Below, in pieces: positions 8,455 to 17,874 of a stretch of DNA of 64,000 nt. The stretch covers positions 1,742,501 through 1,806,500 of the forward strand of contig NZ_OZ038523.1 in the NCBI RefSeq assembly GCF_964036595.1, written 5' to 3'. Origin of the DNA: Tenacibaculum sp. 190524A05c. Its GTDB lineage: Bacteria; Bacteroidota; Bacteroidia; Flavobacteriales; Flavobacteriaceae. The stretch's first letter is position 1, and every line of letters starts with the position of its first letter. A program made the translations under genes and the position numbers. Below the pieces are notes generated by a model that was not told the origin of the DNA, searched no databases, and worked only from the letters and a program-made list of their open reading frames with translations.

Positions 8455-9447
8455 ATGACGGAAGGAAATTTTGTTGACTATATAAAAATATATGCTTCAT
8501 CTGGTAAAGGAGGACGTGGTTCTGCGCATTTACATAGAGAAAAATATATTGCAAAAGGTGGACCTGATGGTGGTGATGGTGGTCGCGGTGGACACGTAAT
8601 TTTTCGTGGTGACAAAAATATGTGGACGTTATTTCACTTAAAATTCAAACGCCACTTTAGAGCTGATCATGGTGGTGATGGAGGATCTAGCCGTAGTACT
8701 GGAAAAGATGGAGCAGATGTTATTATTCCAGTTCCATTAGGTACCATTATTAGAGATGCGGATACTGATGAAATCCTTTTTGAAATTACAGAAGAAGGGA
8801 AAGAAGTAATCGTATTAGAAGGTGGTAAAGGTGGTAGAGGAAACTGGCACTTTAAATCTCCAACCAATCAAACTCCAAGATACGCACAACCTGGAATTGA
8901 AGGTAAAGAAGCTTGGTACAGAGTTGAATTAAAAGTTTTAGCAGATGTTGGTTTAGTTGGATTTCCTAATGCAGGAAAATCTACTTTATTATCTGTGTTA
9001 ACAGCGGCTAAACCTAAAATTGCAGATTACGCTTTTACAACACTTAAGCCTAATTTAGGTATTGTGGAATATAGAAACCATCAAAGTTTTGTGATGGCAG
9101 ATATTCCTGGAATAATTGAAGGTGCTGCCGAAGGTAAAGGTTTAGGTCACTATTTTCTTCGTCATATTGAGCGTAACTCTCTCCTACTCTTTTTAATTCC
9201 TGCAGATAGCGATGATATCAAAAAAGAGTATGACATTTTAGTGAATGAATTACGCCAACATAATCCTGAGTTATTAGATAAACAACGCTTGCTTGCTATT
9301 TCTAAATCTGATATGTTAGATGATGAATTAAAGCAGGAAATTGCAAATGATTTACCTGAAGGCGTGGAAGCTCTTTTCATTTCATCTGTTGCACAAATGG
9401 GATTAACGGAGCTAAAAGATAAACTTTGGAAATATCTTAACGAGTAA
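8455..9447 (+). CDS. obgE: Obg/CgtA-family GTPase
   Basis: Essential ribosome-assembly and stress-response GTPase. The 330-aa protein has the glycine-rich Obg fold at about residues 3-157 (repeated GG elements such as [14 protein letters not shown]) and the G domain from about 160, with G1 [10 protein letters not shown], switch region [12 protein letters not shown]3 DIPGIIEGA and G4 SKSD. It lacks the variable C-terminal OCT domain found in some lineages. Its 3' end overlaps the convergent NlpC/P60 gene by 11 bp. Probably expressed with hpt-adk, 44 bp upstream, although a GC hairpin lies between. Confidence 0.96.
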   Translation: MTEGNFVDYIKIYASSGKGGRGSAHLHREKYIAKGGPDGGDGGRGGHVIFRGDKNMWTLFHLKFKRHFRADHGGDGGSSRSTGKDGADVIIPVPLGTIIRDADTDEILFEITEEGKEVIVLEGGKGGRGNWHFKSPTNQTPRYAQPGIEGKEAWYRVELKVLADVGLVGFPNAGKSTLLSVLTAAKPKIADYAFTTLKPNLGIVEYRNHQSFVMADIPGIIEGAAEGKGLGHYFLRHIERNSLLLFLIPADSDDIKKEYDILVNELRQHNPELLDKQRLLAISKSDMLDDELKQEIANDLPEGVEALFISSVAQMGLTELKDKLWKYLNE

Positions 9448-9910
9448 TCACTCGTTTTGCTATCACAAAACTATTTTTCCAATAATTCTCTTCCATTGAA
9501 GAATAAATAACTCCTTTGGAAGTCGTAGAATGTATAAAAAGGATTTCTGGTTTCACAGCAGTAACAAGGCCTACGTGATTTATTTTTCCTTTAAGCCTAT
9601 CAATATTAAAGAACAGTAAATCACCTTTTTCTACTTTGCTTAGCGTAATTTTATCACCAATAGCACTCATTCCTTGTGAAGATCTAGGAAGTGAAATATC
9701 AATACTCTTAAAACAAACAGTAACAAGTCCAGAACAATCCATTCCTTTTTTAGTTGTTCCACCTGCTTTGTAGGTTACACCGTTGAAACTATCTGCTAAC
9801 TTCAATACTTTTTCTATTGATTCTTGTTTGGAACTTTCATCCTTTGAATTAAAACACCTATAAATAACAACTAAACAGACTACAATTAAAAGAAGTACTC
9901 TTCTATTCAT
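9437..9910 (-). CDS. NlpC/P60 family cell-wall hydrolase, membrane-anchored
   Basis: C40-family peptidase likely to cleave peptidoglycan stem peptides. The 157-aa chain opens with one hydrophobic anchor (residues 5-17, [13 protein letters not shown]). The catalytic domain shows the nucleophile Cys in MDCSGLV, the His in NHVGLV and the third polar His in [11 protein letters not shown]. It follows and overlaps by 8 bp a second, clearly paralogous NlpC/P60 gene; both have the order GGTT(K/R)[21 protein letters not shown], IHSTxSKGV. The pair is in a leftward block with lpxB and surE. Confidence 0.9.
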   Translation of the reverse strand: MNRRVLLLIVVCLVVIYRCFNSKDESSKQESIEKVLKLADSFNGVTYKAGGTTKKGMDCSGLVTVCFKSIDISLPRSSQGMSAIGDKITLSKVEKGDLLFFNIDRLKGKINHVGLVTAVKPEILFIHSTTSKGVIYSSMEENYWKNSFVIAKRVITR

Positions 9911-10433
9911 CTCTTAGAACTCGTTTAGCTGTTAAAAAAGCCTTTCTCCAGTACGATTGATTCAACGAACTTACAATTACTCCTTTCGAACTTGTAGAGT
10001 GTATAAAACGGATATCATTATTTGTAACTGAAGTTACAAGACCAACATGATTGACTCTATTTTTCCTCTTAGCAGTAATAAAAAAGAGTAAATCTCCACG
10101 TTTTACTTCCCTTAGTGGTATTTTATAACCTTCTCCATACATGGCTAAGGAAGTTCTTGGCAAATCTATATTTCTTACTTTGAATGAAGTATGAATTAAT
10201 CCCGAACAATCCATACCTTTTCTTGTAGTTCCACCATACTTATATGGCACACCTTTATAAGTAACAGCTGTCCAAACAACTTTATCCGCTAAGGAAACAT
10301 CCTTTGTAGTAGATGGTCTTTTTTTCTTCTTATAGGTAGTTCTCCTTTTTTTACTCGTAGATACATTTCTCGATGATCCACATGAGACCATGAAACTTGA
10401 CAATACAATTAAAACGAGTATTTTTTTTATCAT
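9903..10433 (-). CDS. NlpC/P60 family lipoprotein
   Basis: A 176-aa C40 peptidase exported as a lipoprotein: the signal MIKKILVLIVLSSFMVSC ends in a lipobox cysteine at residue 18. A basic Lys/Arg/Thr linker (residues 23-45) may contact the wall or membrane. The catalytic set is Cys in MDCSGLI, His in NHVGLV and His in FIHSTSSKGV, as in its downstream paralogue. It starts 3 bp after lpxB and overlaps the next gene by 8 bp, so the three are translationally coupled. Confidence 0.9.
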   Translation of the reverse strand: MIKKILVLIVLSSFMVSCGSSRNVSTSKKRRTTYKKKKRPSTTKDVSLADKVVWTAVTYKGVPYKYGGTTRKGMDCSGLIHTSFKVRNIDLPRTSLAMYGEGYKIPLREVKRGDLLFFITAKRKNRVNHVGLVTSVTNNDIRFIHSTSSKGVIVSSLNQSYWRKAFLTAKRVLRDE

Positions 10434-10436
10434 AAA

Positions 10437-11549
10437 CTATCCTTTCAATTCTTCTATAATTAACGAAGCCGTTTTTGCTGAAGCTCCTTTACCTCCTAAT
10501 TTTTGTTCTAAATCAAAATAATCAGAAAATAATTGTTCTCTTTTCTCTCCTTTTACAATTGATTGCAATTCTTGTTCCAATCTCTTTTCAGTAAAATCAT
10601 TTTGAATCAATTCAGTAACAACCTCCTTATCCATAATGAGATTTACTAAAGAAATATATTCCAGCGTAATAATGCGTTTTGCAATCTGATAAGACAACCA
10701 ACTTCCTTTATAACAAACAACCTGTGGAACTTTGAATAAGGCTGTTTCTAACGTTGCTGTTCCTGACGTTACCAGGGCAGTATTGGCAATACTTAATAAA
10801 TCATAAGTTTTATTATTAATGAATTTCACATTTTTATTTTTTATGAATTCATCGTAAAAACTCTCAGTTTGACTTGGTGCACCAGCAATTACAAATTGGT
10901 AATCAGGAAATTTATCTACCATTAGCAACATCGTGGATAACATTTTTGTGATCTCTTGTTTTCTACTTCCTGGTAATAATGCAATGATTTCTTTTTCTCC
11001 TAAATCATGCTCTTTTCTAAAACTCTTCTCATCTATTTGAGTGCGATCTGCAATTCCATCTATTAAAGGATGGCCAACAAACTCAACTTGATAATTATAC
11101 TTGTTGTAAAACTCTTTCTCAAATGGGAGAATTACAAACATTTTATCTACATCTCTCTTTATCGCCTCTACTCTACCGGCTCTGCTTGCCCAAACTTGTG
11201 GTGATATATAATAATTAGTTCTAAAGCCTTTTTCTTTCGCCCATTTCGCGATTCTTAAATTGAAACCTGAATTGTCAATAAAAATTATGACATCAGGATT
11301 AAAAGAAGCAATATCATTCTTACAGAATTTTATAAATCCAAAGATTTTACGAAGATTCATAATTACCTCAACAAATCCCATAAAAGCTCTTTCCTTATAA
11401 TGACTTACCAAAGTTCCACCCGCTTCTTTCATGAGATCTCCACCCCAAAAACGAATATCAGCATCAGAGTCTTGCTTGATAATTTCCTTCATCAAGTTAG
11501 ATCCGTGTAAATCTCCAGAAGCCTCTCCTGCCACGATATAGTACTTCAT
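10437..11549 (-). CDS. lpxB: Lipid-A-disaccharide synthase
   Basis: Glycosyltransferase (GT19) that joins lipid X and UDP-diacylglucosamine in lipid A synthesis at the inner face of the cytoplasmic membrane. The 370-aa length is typical. Landmarks are the N-terminal YYIVAGEASGDLHG, SPQVWASR, VGHPL near residue 200, the LLPGSRKQEI motif and the C-terminal SGTATLE nucleotide-binding region. It is downstream of surE and a small membrane protein, with 4-bp spacing. Its presence indicates a lipid A-based outer membrane. Confidence 0.96.
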   Translation of the reverse strand: MKYYIVAGEASGDLHGSNLMKEIIKQDSDADIRFWGGDLMKEAGGTLVSHYKERAFMGFVEVIMNLRKIFGFIKFCKNDIASFNPDVIIFIDNSGFNLRIAKWAKEKGFRTNYYISPQVWASRAGRVEAIKRDVDKMFVILPFEKEFYNKYNYQVEFVGHPLIDGIADRTQIDEKSFRKEHDLGEKEIIALLPGSRKQEITKMLSTMLLMVDKFPDYQFVIAGAPSQTESFYDEFIKNKNVKFINNKTYDLLSIANTALVTSGTATLETALFKVPQVVCYKGSWLSYQIAKRIITLEYISLVNLIMDKEVVTELIQNDFTEKRLEQELQSIVKGEKREQLFSDYFDLEQKLGGKGASAKTASLIIEELKG

Positions 11550-11553
11550 ACTA

Positions 11554-11841
11554 CTAGAAAAATTTAAGAATAAAAGTTAAAATTGCTGTGAATAAAGTTG
11601 CAATTAAAACTCCTTTTGCTCTATGATCTTGTTTCTTTTTTAAGAAAATAAAAAAAACAAATAAATTCGGTAATGCTGCTAATGCTATTACTGGACCTAA
11701 AACATCATTTTGCTGAATCATTTCTATGGTCTCATAGAAACCAAATCTAGACACATATTGTAGATATATAAACAATCCACAAAACGTCGCAAAAAGCGAT
11801 ACTAAAATTCCAATAGCAACTTCTTTTCTTATAGATCCCAT
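11554..11841 (-). CDS. Small conserved membrane protein
   Basis: A 95-aa protein with three predicted membrane helices (about residues 7-27, 47-66 and 72-93). No enzymatic motif is visible. Its start overlaps the 3' end of surE by 13 bp and its stop lies 4 bp before lpxB, so it is embedded in the surE-lpxB operon. Function unknown; the position suggests an envelope role, which is only contextual. Confidence 0.75.
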   Translation of the reverse strand: MGSIRKEVAIGILVSLFATFCGLFIYLQYVSRFGFYETIEMIQQNDVLGPVIALAALPNLFVFFIFLKKKQDHRAKGVLIATLFTAILTFILKFF

Positions 11842-12599
11842 GAATGTAAATTTTTGATTGCATGATGTGCAGTCATATCAAACTGTACTGGAACTACAGA
11901 AATATATCCATTTTCTAAAGCCCAAATATCCGTGTCTTGTCCTTTGTCATTATTAATAAACTCGCCAGACAACCAGTAATATTCTTTACCCATAGGGCTT
12001 TTTCTTTTATCAAAATCTTCCTTCCAATATCCATTGGCTTGTCTACAAACTTTAATTCCTTGAATCTCGTCTTTTTTCAACTTCGGAATATTAACGTTTA
12101 AAACTACACCATCTGGTAATCCATTTAGTAGAACATTAAGTGCAATCTTCTTAATAAATTCTTTAGACGATCTAAAATCAGCATGGAAACTAAAATCTAA
12201 CAAAGAAAAACCAATCGCTGGAATTCCTTCAATTCCTGCTTCAACAGCCGCACTCATTGTTCCTGAATAAATCACATTAATCGATGAATTTGATCCATGA
12301 TTAATTCCAGAAACACATAAATCAGGTTTTCTATTTAAAATTTCATTTTTTGCCATTTTAACACAATCTGCTGGTGTACCAGAACAACTGTATTCAATTT
12401 GCGGACCTTCATCTATCGAAATCGGATTACAATGCAAAACATTATTCACTGTTATGGCATGTCCCATTCCACTTTGTGGACTATCAGGAGCAACAACAAT
12501 TACCTCTCCAATTTCATTCATTATTTCTATAAGCATTCTTAGTCCCGGAGCCGTAATTCCGTCATCATTAGTTACTAAGATCAAAGGTTTATCTTGCAT
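11829..12599 (-). CDS. surE: 5'/3'-nucleotidase SurE
   Basis: Metal-dependent phosphatase acting on nucleoside monophosphates, linked to stationary-phase survival. Diagnostic motifs are ILVTNDDGITAPG at the N-terminus (metal-binding Asp pair), SGTPADCVKMA and SGINHGSN. I choose ATG 12599 (MQDKPLILV), giving 256 aa. An upstream in-frame TTG at 12623 overlaps the -7 box TATATTTG and cannot lie in the transcript. The gene heads a leftward operon surE - small membrane protein - lpxB - two NlpC/P60 genes. Confidence 0.95.
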   Translation of the reverse strand: MQDKPLILVTNDDGITAPGLRMLIEIMNEIGEVIVVAPDSPQSGMGHAITVNNVLHCNPISIDEGPQIEYSCSGTPADCVKMAKNEILNRKPDLCVSGINHGSNSSINVIYSGTMSAAVEAGIEGIPAIGFSLLDFSFHADFRSSKEFIKKIALNVLLNGLPDGVVLNVNIPKLKKDEIQGIKVCRQANGYWKEDFDKRKSPMGKEYYWLSGEFINNDKGQDTDIWALENGYISVVPVQFDMTAHHAIKNLHSWDL

Positions 12600-12620
12600 A
12601 TGTTTTTGTTTTCTTTTAAA

Positions 12621-12628
12621 CAAATATA
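12621..12628 (-). promoter_or_regulatory. surE operon -7 box
   Basis: TATATTTG on the minus strand matches TAnnTTTG exactly and lies 21 bp before the surE ATG. Confidence 0.65.
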
Positions 12629-12719
12629 CATTAAAATTCTAGGTAGATTTTTAACATTTTGTAAAGATAATCCCGCCGAATTAATCAGTAAACTTGTAGT
12701 AAACTAATCAGTTACAATT

Positions 12720-13241
12720 ATGGTAAGAGTTATTACAGTATTGGTCATGTTAGTTCTTTCTTATTTTTTCGGCAAGTTAGACGCACAAAATAGCAACACT
12801 ACTCCTTGTTCTTCTCCAGAATACCAACAATTCAATTTTTGGGTTGGAAATTGGAACGTCTACGACACAAAAGATCAATTGATCGGTAAGAATAAAATTG
12901 TTCATATGCCAAATGCTTGCACTATCCAAGAAAACTGGACTTCTCAAAACGGAAAATCTTTAGGTACGAGTTATAGTTATTATAACACTTCAGATAAAAA
13001 ATGGCATCAATTATGGATAGACAATAAAGGATTTGTTTTGGAAACTGAAGGAAACTTTCAAGAAAATAAAATGATTCTAACAAGTAAACTCATAGAATCA
13101 CCAAAAGGCAAATATTACAACAGAATTACATGGGTTAATAACTCAGACGGAACAGTAACACAAATTTGGGATTATTTGAATACAGATGGTAAAATAATCC
13201 AACAAGCTTTTAAAGGCATTTACAAAAAAAACAACAGCTAG
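12720..13241 (+). CDS. Secreted lipocalin-like/DUF1579-like protein
   Basis: A 173-aa exported protein with signal peptide MVRVITVLVMLVLSYFFGKL...A at residues 1-22. The mature part contains FNFWVGNWNVYD, then repeated beta-strand patterns (WHQLWIDNKGFVLETEGNF, IWDYLNTDGKIIQQ) that resemble DUF1579 or calycin-type beta-barrels. Two cysteines (in PCSSPEY and ACTIQ) could form a disulfide. No catalytic motif is evident and the neighbours, divergent surE and the downstream protease, give no functional clue. Confidence 0.6.
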   Translation: MVRVITVLVMLVLSYFFGKLDAQNSNTTPCSSPEYQQFNFWVGNWNVYDTKDQLIGKNKIVHMPNACTIQENWTSQNGKSLGTSYSYYNTSDKKWHQLWIDNKGFVLETEGNFQENKMILTSKLIESPKGKYYNRITWVNNSDGTVTQIWDYLNTDGKIIQQAFKGIYKKNNS

Positions 13242-13310
13242 TAAAATTGGCATTATTTTAGTAGCTTAGCAATTAACAACACATAGATTCATTTTAAAGA
13301 AAGCAGATTT

Positions 13311-15434
13311 ATGAAGATGAAATTAATAATCCCATTATTATCACTTTTCCTAGTTAGTACTTCACTACAAGCAAACACTAATAATGAAATCCCTAAAGAT
13401 CCTGAAAAAGATAAAGTAATTTTATATGTACTTAAAAATATACTTACAAGAGGACACTTTGTACAGAAAGATTTAAACGATGATTTCTCTGAACATGTTT
13501 ATAACGAATTTATAAATAGTTTAGATCCTAGTAAACGATACTTTACTCAAGAAGACTTAAAAGAGTTTTCTCAATATAAATTTGAAATTGATGATCAACT
13601 AAGAAATTCAAATTTAGATTTCTATAAACTTGTTTATGGTCGATTTCTAGAAAAAGTAAAAGCTGCGAAACTTACCTATGCAGCTTTATTACAACAGCCT
13701 TTCAACTACAATAAAAAAGAAAATATTGATATTGATTATGAAAAGGTTCCTTTCGCTAAAAATGAAAATGAATTAGTTGATCACTGGAGAAAGCAATTAA
13801 AACTTCAAGTAGTTAGCTTAATTCAAGAAGCGGAGCAACAACAAGTTGAAAAGCTTAAAAAAGATCCTAAATCAGGTAAAAAATCTTTCGCTGACATGGA
13901 AGCTGATTCTCGTCAGAAGGTTTTAAAAAACATGAAAGATTTATACATTAGAATTGATGAATTACAAAATGCTGACTGGTATTCTACTTTTTTAAATAGT
14001 GTAGTTAGCGGATTCGATCCTCATACAAGTTACATGTCACCAAGAATTAAATCACGATTTGATCAAGATATGTCTGGAAAGTTAGAAGGAATCGGAGCTC
14101 GTCTTCAAAAGGATGGAATCTACACTAAAATTGTAGAATTAATTTCTGGTGGACCGGCCTGGAAACAAGGTGATTTAGAACCTGGAGATATAATTTTAAA
14201 AGTAGCTCAGGCTGATGGTGAACCTCTGGATATTGTGGGAATGCGTTTAGATGATGCAATTACTTTTATCAAAGGTAAAAAAGGAACAGAAGTTCGTTTA
14301 ACAGTAAAGAAGAAAATGGACGGATCAACGAAAGTAATTCCTATCATTAGAGATATTGTTGAGTTGCAAGAAACTTTTGTAAAATCGAGTGTAGTTGAAA
14401 AAAATGGTAGAAAATACGGAGTTATAAACTTACCTAAATTCTATATTGATTTTGATGATGCTAAGCAACGTAATGCTGCTGGAGACATGAAGTTGGAGAT
14501 TGAGCGTTTAAAGAAAGAAGGTGTTGAAGGACTAATAGTTGATTTAAGAGATAATGGTGGTGGTTCTTTAAAGACTGTTATAGAAATTGGTGGTTTATTT
14601 ATTAATGAAGGACCAATTGTTCAGGTGAAATATAGAGGTGAGCCTGCAATTATTAAAAATGATACAGACTCTAAAATTCATTGGAATGGTCCATTAGTTG
14701 TAATGGTAAATGAAATGTCGGCATCTGCTTCTGAAATTTTCGCAGCAGCAATGCAAGATTATGGACGCGGAGTTGTTATGGGTGGAAAACAAACTTATGG
14801 AAAAGGAACTGTTCAAAATGTGTTGCCTTTAAACTATTATGTTAGTAAATATCCAGATGACTTAGGAGCATTAAAAATGACGATTCAAAAATTTTATAGA
14901 ATCAATGGTGGATCTACTCAAATCGAAGGAGTGTATTCAGATATCGCAATGCCAGATCGATATAGTTATATGGAATTTGGTGAGCGTGATTTAGATGGAG
15001 CTTTACCTTGGGATAGTGTTAAAAAAGCTTCTTACAGAAAAACAGATTCATATACTAACTTTAATGAAGTTGTTAGTAATAGCAAACAAAGAATTAATAG
15101 CGATCCTAAATTTTTATCGATTAACGAATATGCTAAGTGGTTAAAGAAAAATCAGGATGACAATACGTATTCTTTAAACTATAAAACGTACAAAAAAGAC
15201 GTTGAGGATAGATTAGAAGAAAGCAAGAAATTTAAAGACATTTTTAAGTACGAATCTAACTTGACGTTTAATTCTCCGCAATATGAATTACCTTATTTTA
15301 AAACAGATACTGTGTTAAAAGATAAGCGTAAGACTTGGCACAAAAGTTTACAAAAAGACATTTATTTAAATGAAGCTTTAAATGTTCTTAGCGAACTAAA
15401 AATGACTAAAAACTTAGAACTAGTTAAGAAATAA
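13311..15434 (+). CDS. prc: Carboxy-terminal (tail-specific) processing peptidase, S41 family
   Basis: Periplasmic serine protease that degrades proteins from unstructured C-termini. The 707-aa protein has a signal peptide (residues 1-21, ending SLQA), an N-terminal Tsp domain (about 30-230), a PDZ domain (about 235-335, GIGARLQKDG...GDIILKV), the S41 core (about 350-560) and a C-terminal DUF3340-type domain. The catalytic Ser is in EMSASASEIF and the Lys in GGKQTYGKGTVQ. Length agrees with the Prc/Tsp group (about 680-730 aa) rather than the shorter CtpA. It is monocistronic with a strong terminator. Confidence 0.94.
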   Translation: MKMKLIIPLLSLFLVSTSLQANTNNEIPKDPEKDKVILYVLKNILTRGHFVQKDLNDDFSEHVYNEFINSLDPSKRYFTQEDLKEFSQYKFEIDDQLRNSNLDFYKLVYGRFLEKVKAAKLTYAALLQQPFNYNKKENIDIDYEKVPFAKNENELVDHWRKQLKLQVVSLIQEAEQQQVEKLKKDPKSGKKSFADMEADSRQKVLKNMKDLYIRIDELQNADWYSTFLNSVVSGFDPHTSYMSPRIKSRFDQDMSGKLEGIGARLQKDGIYTKIVELISGGPAWKQGDLEPGDIILKVAQADGEPLDIVGMRLDDAITFIKGKKGTEVRLTVKKKMDGSTKVIPIIRDIVELQETFVKSSVVEKNGRKYGVINLPKFYIDFDDAKQRNAAGDMKLEIERLKKEGVEGLIVDLRDNGGGSLKTVIEIGGLFINEGPIVQVKYRGEPAIIKNDTDSKIHWNGPLVVMVNEMSASASEIFAAAMQDYGRGVVMGGKQTYGKGTVQNVLPLNYYVSKYPDDLGALKMTIQKFYRINGGSTQIEGVYSDIAMPDRYSYMEFGERDLDGALPWDSVKKASYRKTDSYTNFNEVVSNSKQRINSDPKFLSINEYAKWLKKNQDDNTYSLNYKTYKKDVEDRLEESKKFKDIFKYESNLTFNSPQYELPYFKTDTVLKDKRKTWHKSLQKDIYLNEALNVLSELKMTKNLELVKK

Positions 15435-15454
15435 TAAGCTGGTAAGAAGATAAA

Positions 15455-15487
15455 AAAAAAGGGATGTTTAAAACATCCCTTTTTTAT
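15455..15487. terminator. Bidirectional terminator between prc and DUF2797 gene
   Basis: AAAAAGGGATGTTT and AAACATCCCTTTTT form a long symmetric hairpin with an A-tract on one side and a T-tract on the other, serving both convergent genes. Confidence 0.85.
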
Positions 15488-15505
15488 TTCTATGAACTAC
15501 ATTTT

Positions 15506-16303
15506 TTAGCTTTTAACTTTAATATTCACCACCAATCCTTCATTAGCACGAACATTAAAAACTGTATTATCTTCAAAAATAAAATACTGACCTTTTATTC
15601 CTACTAGCTTTCCAGTATAACTTCCCTCCTTTTTAATGTTTAAGCTCTTTGGCTTCTCCGGATACTGTTCTACCGGGAATTTAATTTCAGTCTCTTTGTT
15701 ATTCTCTATAAAGTACTCCTTTGCTTCCTCAGGAATAAACGATTTTAATCGTTCTTGCCATTTCGTAAGATCTTCATCTTCGATATCATTTTTAAGCATC
15801 TTACGCCAATTTGTTTTATCAGCAACGTGCTCCTTTAAGGCAACTTCCGTTATTCCAGCTAAATATCTATTCGGAACCTCAACTATTTCAATTGCTTCAT
15901 GCGCTCCTTGATCAATCCAACGCGTAGGAACTTGAGTTTTACGAGTTACTCCAACTTTTACATTACTAGAATTGGCTAAGTACACAATATGTGGTTGCAA
16001 TTGCACTTTTTTCTCATACTCCAAATCACGATCCTCTTCACCCAAATGAGCTTTACTTAATTCTGGTCTCATAATCCAATCTCCAGCGGAAGGAGTCTCA
16101 AAAAAGCATGATCTACAAAATCCTTGACGGTAAATTTCCTTTTCCAATCCACAACTTAAACATTCATACGTAACAAAACTCATTTCGATAGTTTTATTAA
16201 GCAACTGATTTACATTGATGAAATCAGTTTTCATGTCTAAATAATATTGAACAGTATCTAAAAGTTCAGTATTCATTTTTTTTAAAACGCCTGTGTATTG
16301 CAT
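15506..16303 (-). CDS. DUF2797 domain protein
   Basis: A protein of 265 aa. It has a four-cysteine zinc-ribbon pattern near residues 47-66 (CLSCG and CRSCF) and a central segment (VYLANSSNVKVGVTRKT...RWIDQGA) resembling the GIY-YIG-like core of DUF2797 proteins. Whether it is a nuclease is not established. I place the start at ATG 16303 (MQYTGVLKKM): an upstream in-frame TTG at 16336 lies inside a TAAGTTTG box at 16334-16341. The gene is divergent from the GH3-like gene and converges on prc. Confidence 0.8.
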   Translation of the reverse strand: MQYTGVLKKMNTELLDTVQYYLDMKTDFINVNQLLNKTIEMSFVTYECLSCGLEKEIYRQGFCRSCFFETPSAGDWIMRPELSKAHLGEEDRDLEYEKKVQLQPHIVYLANSSNVKVGVTRKTQVPTRWIDQGAHEAIEIVEVPNRYLAGITEVALKEHVADKTNWRKMLKNDIEDEDLTKWQERLKSFIPEEAKEYFIENNKETEIKFPVEQYPEKPKSLNIKKEGSYTGKLVGIKGQYFIFEDNTVFNVRANEGLVVNIKVKS

Positions 16304-16333
16304 GTTGTAAAATTTACTATTTTTAGCCAAGAA

Positions 16334-16341
16334 CAAACTTA
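16334..16341 (-). promoter_or_regulatory. -7 box of the DUF2797 gene
   Basis: TAAGTTTG on the minus strand matches TAnnTTTG and lies 30 bp before the chosen ATG. No clear -33 element was seen. Confidence 0.5.
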
Positions 16342-16358
16342 CAAATTAGCTATTAAAA

Positions 16359-17870
16359 ATGCCGTTTCAGTTTATAAATTCTATCATTTCTTGGTTCTTA
16401 AAGAAAAGAAAGCATCAAATAGAGCTATTTTTAAAGTATCCTATTGATGTTCAAGAAGAATTACTATTGAATTTAGTGGTTGCTGCAGATCACACAGAAT
16501 TCGGTAAACAGCATAAGTTTTCTAAAATTAAAAACTATAATGATTTTAGAGCTAACGTTCCTATTCAAAAATATGAAACTATTGAACCTTTAATTGAACG
16601 CTGCAGAAAAGGTGAACAAAATTTATTTTGGCCTACAAAGATTAAATGGTTTGCAAAATCAAGCGGAACTACAAATGCTAAGAGTAAGTTTATTCCTGTA
16701 AGTGATGAAGCCTTAGAAGATTGTCATTTTAAAGCAGGTAAAGACATGCTTTGCCTGTATATTAATAATAATCAAGACGCACAGTTATTCACTGGAAAAA
16801 GTCTTCGATTAGGTGGAAGTTCTGCTATTTATGAAGATAATGAAACGTATTTCGGAGATCTTTCTGCGATTATCATAGAGAATATGCCGTTTTGGGCTGA
16901 TTATAGTTCTGCTCCTAGACAAGAAGTTGCTTTAATGAGCGAGTGGGAAACCAAAATGGAAGCGATTATAGATGCCACTATACATGAAAACATAACTAGT
17001 TTAGTTGGTGTTCCTTCATGGATGTTAGTTTTATTGAATAAAGTTTTAGAAAAAACAGGTAAGAATAATATTCTTGAAGTTTGGCCGAATTTAGAGGTTT
17101 ACTTTCATGGAGGTGTAAACTTCAGTCCATACAGAGAACAGTATGAAAAATTAATTCCACGAAAGGATTTTAAATATTACGAAACGTATAATGCATCTGA
17201 AGGATTCTTTGCAATTCAAGATCGAAATGATTCTAACGAATTACTCTTAATGTTGGATTATGGAATTTTCTATGAATTTATTCCAATGAGCGAATACGAA
17301 GGCGAGAATTCTAAAGCAATTCCTCTTTCTGAAGTAAAAACGGATGTGAATTATGCGGTTGTAATTTCTACAAATGGCGGATTATGGAGATACTTAATTG
17401 GTGATACTATTAAATTCACCTCAACCGATCCTTATCGCGTAAAAATTACAGGTAGAACAAAACATCACATTAATGTTTTTGGAGAGGAATTAATTATTGA
17501 AAATGCAGAAGAAGCATTAAAATCTGCTTGTGAAAAAACAGATTCTACCATAAAAGAATATACCGTTGCTCCTATTTTTATGAATGGTAAAGACAAAGGT
17601 GCACATGAGTGGATTATTGAGTTTGATAATCAACCTCAAGATTTACATTTCTTTACTGAAATTTTAGATAATGCATTAAAGAATTGCAACTCTGATTATG
17701 AAGCGAAACGCTATAATAATATGACTTTAAATATGCCGAAAGTTCAACAAGCAAGAGAAGGATTGTTTTATGATTGGTTAAAGCAGAAAGGTAAATTAGG
17801 AGGACAACATAAAGTTCCTAGGCTTTCAAACAAGCGAGAATTTATTGAGGAATTACATCAACTAGCATAA
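16359..17870 (+). CDS. GH3-family acyl-adenylate-forming enzyme
   Basis: A 503-aa member of the GH3 auxin-responsive promoter family, part of the ANL adenylating superfamily. Plant members conjugate amino acids to jasmonate or auxin; bacterial substrates are unknown. Visible ANL-like signatures are the phosphate-binding FAKSSGTTNAKSKFIP (about 103-118), YETYNASEGFFAIQ and LIGDTIKF, plus the C-terminal ITGRTKHHINVFGEEL hinge region. It is followed at 4 bp by a Crp/Fnr regulator, suggesting an operon. The physiological substrate cannot be inferred. Confidence 0.88.
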   Translation: MPFQFINSIISWFLKKRKHQIELFLKYPIDVQEELLLNLVVAADHTEFGKQHKFSKIKNYNDFRANVPIQKYETIEPLIERCRKGEQNLFWPTKIKWFAKSSGTTNAKSKFIPVSDEALEDCHFKAGKDMLCLYINNNQDAQLFTGKSLRLGGSSAIYEDNETYFGDLSAIIIENMPFWADYSSAPRQEVALMSEWETKMEAIIDATIHENITSLVGVPSWMLVLLNKVLEKTGKNNILEVWPNLEVYFHGGVNFSPYREQYEKLIPRKDFKYYETYNASEGFFAIQDRNDSNELLLMLDYGIFYEFIPMSEYEGENSKAIPLSEVKTDVNYAVVISTNGGLWRYLIGDTIKFTSTDPYRVKITGRTKHHINVFGEELIIENAEEALKSACEKTDSTIKEYTVAPIFMNGKDKGAHEWIIEFDNQPQDLHFFTEILDNALKNCNSDYEAKRYNNMTLNMPKVQQAREGLFYDWLKQKGKLGGQHKVPRLSNKREFIEELHQLA

Positions 17871-17874
17871 TTAC

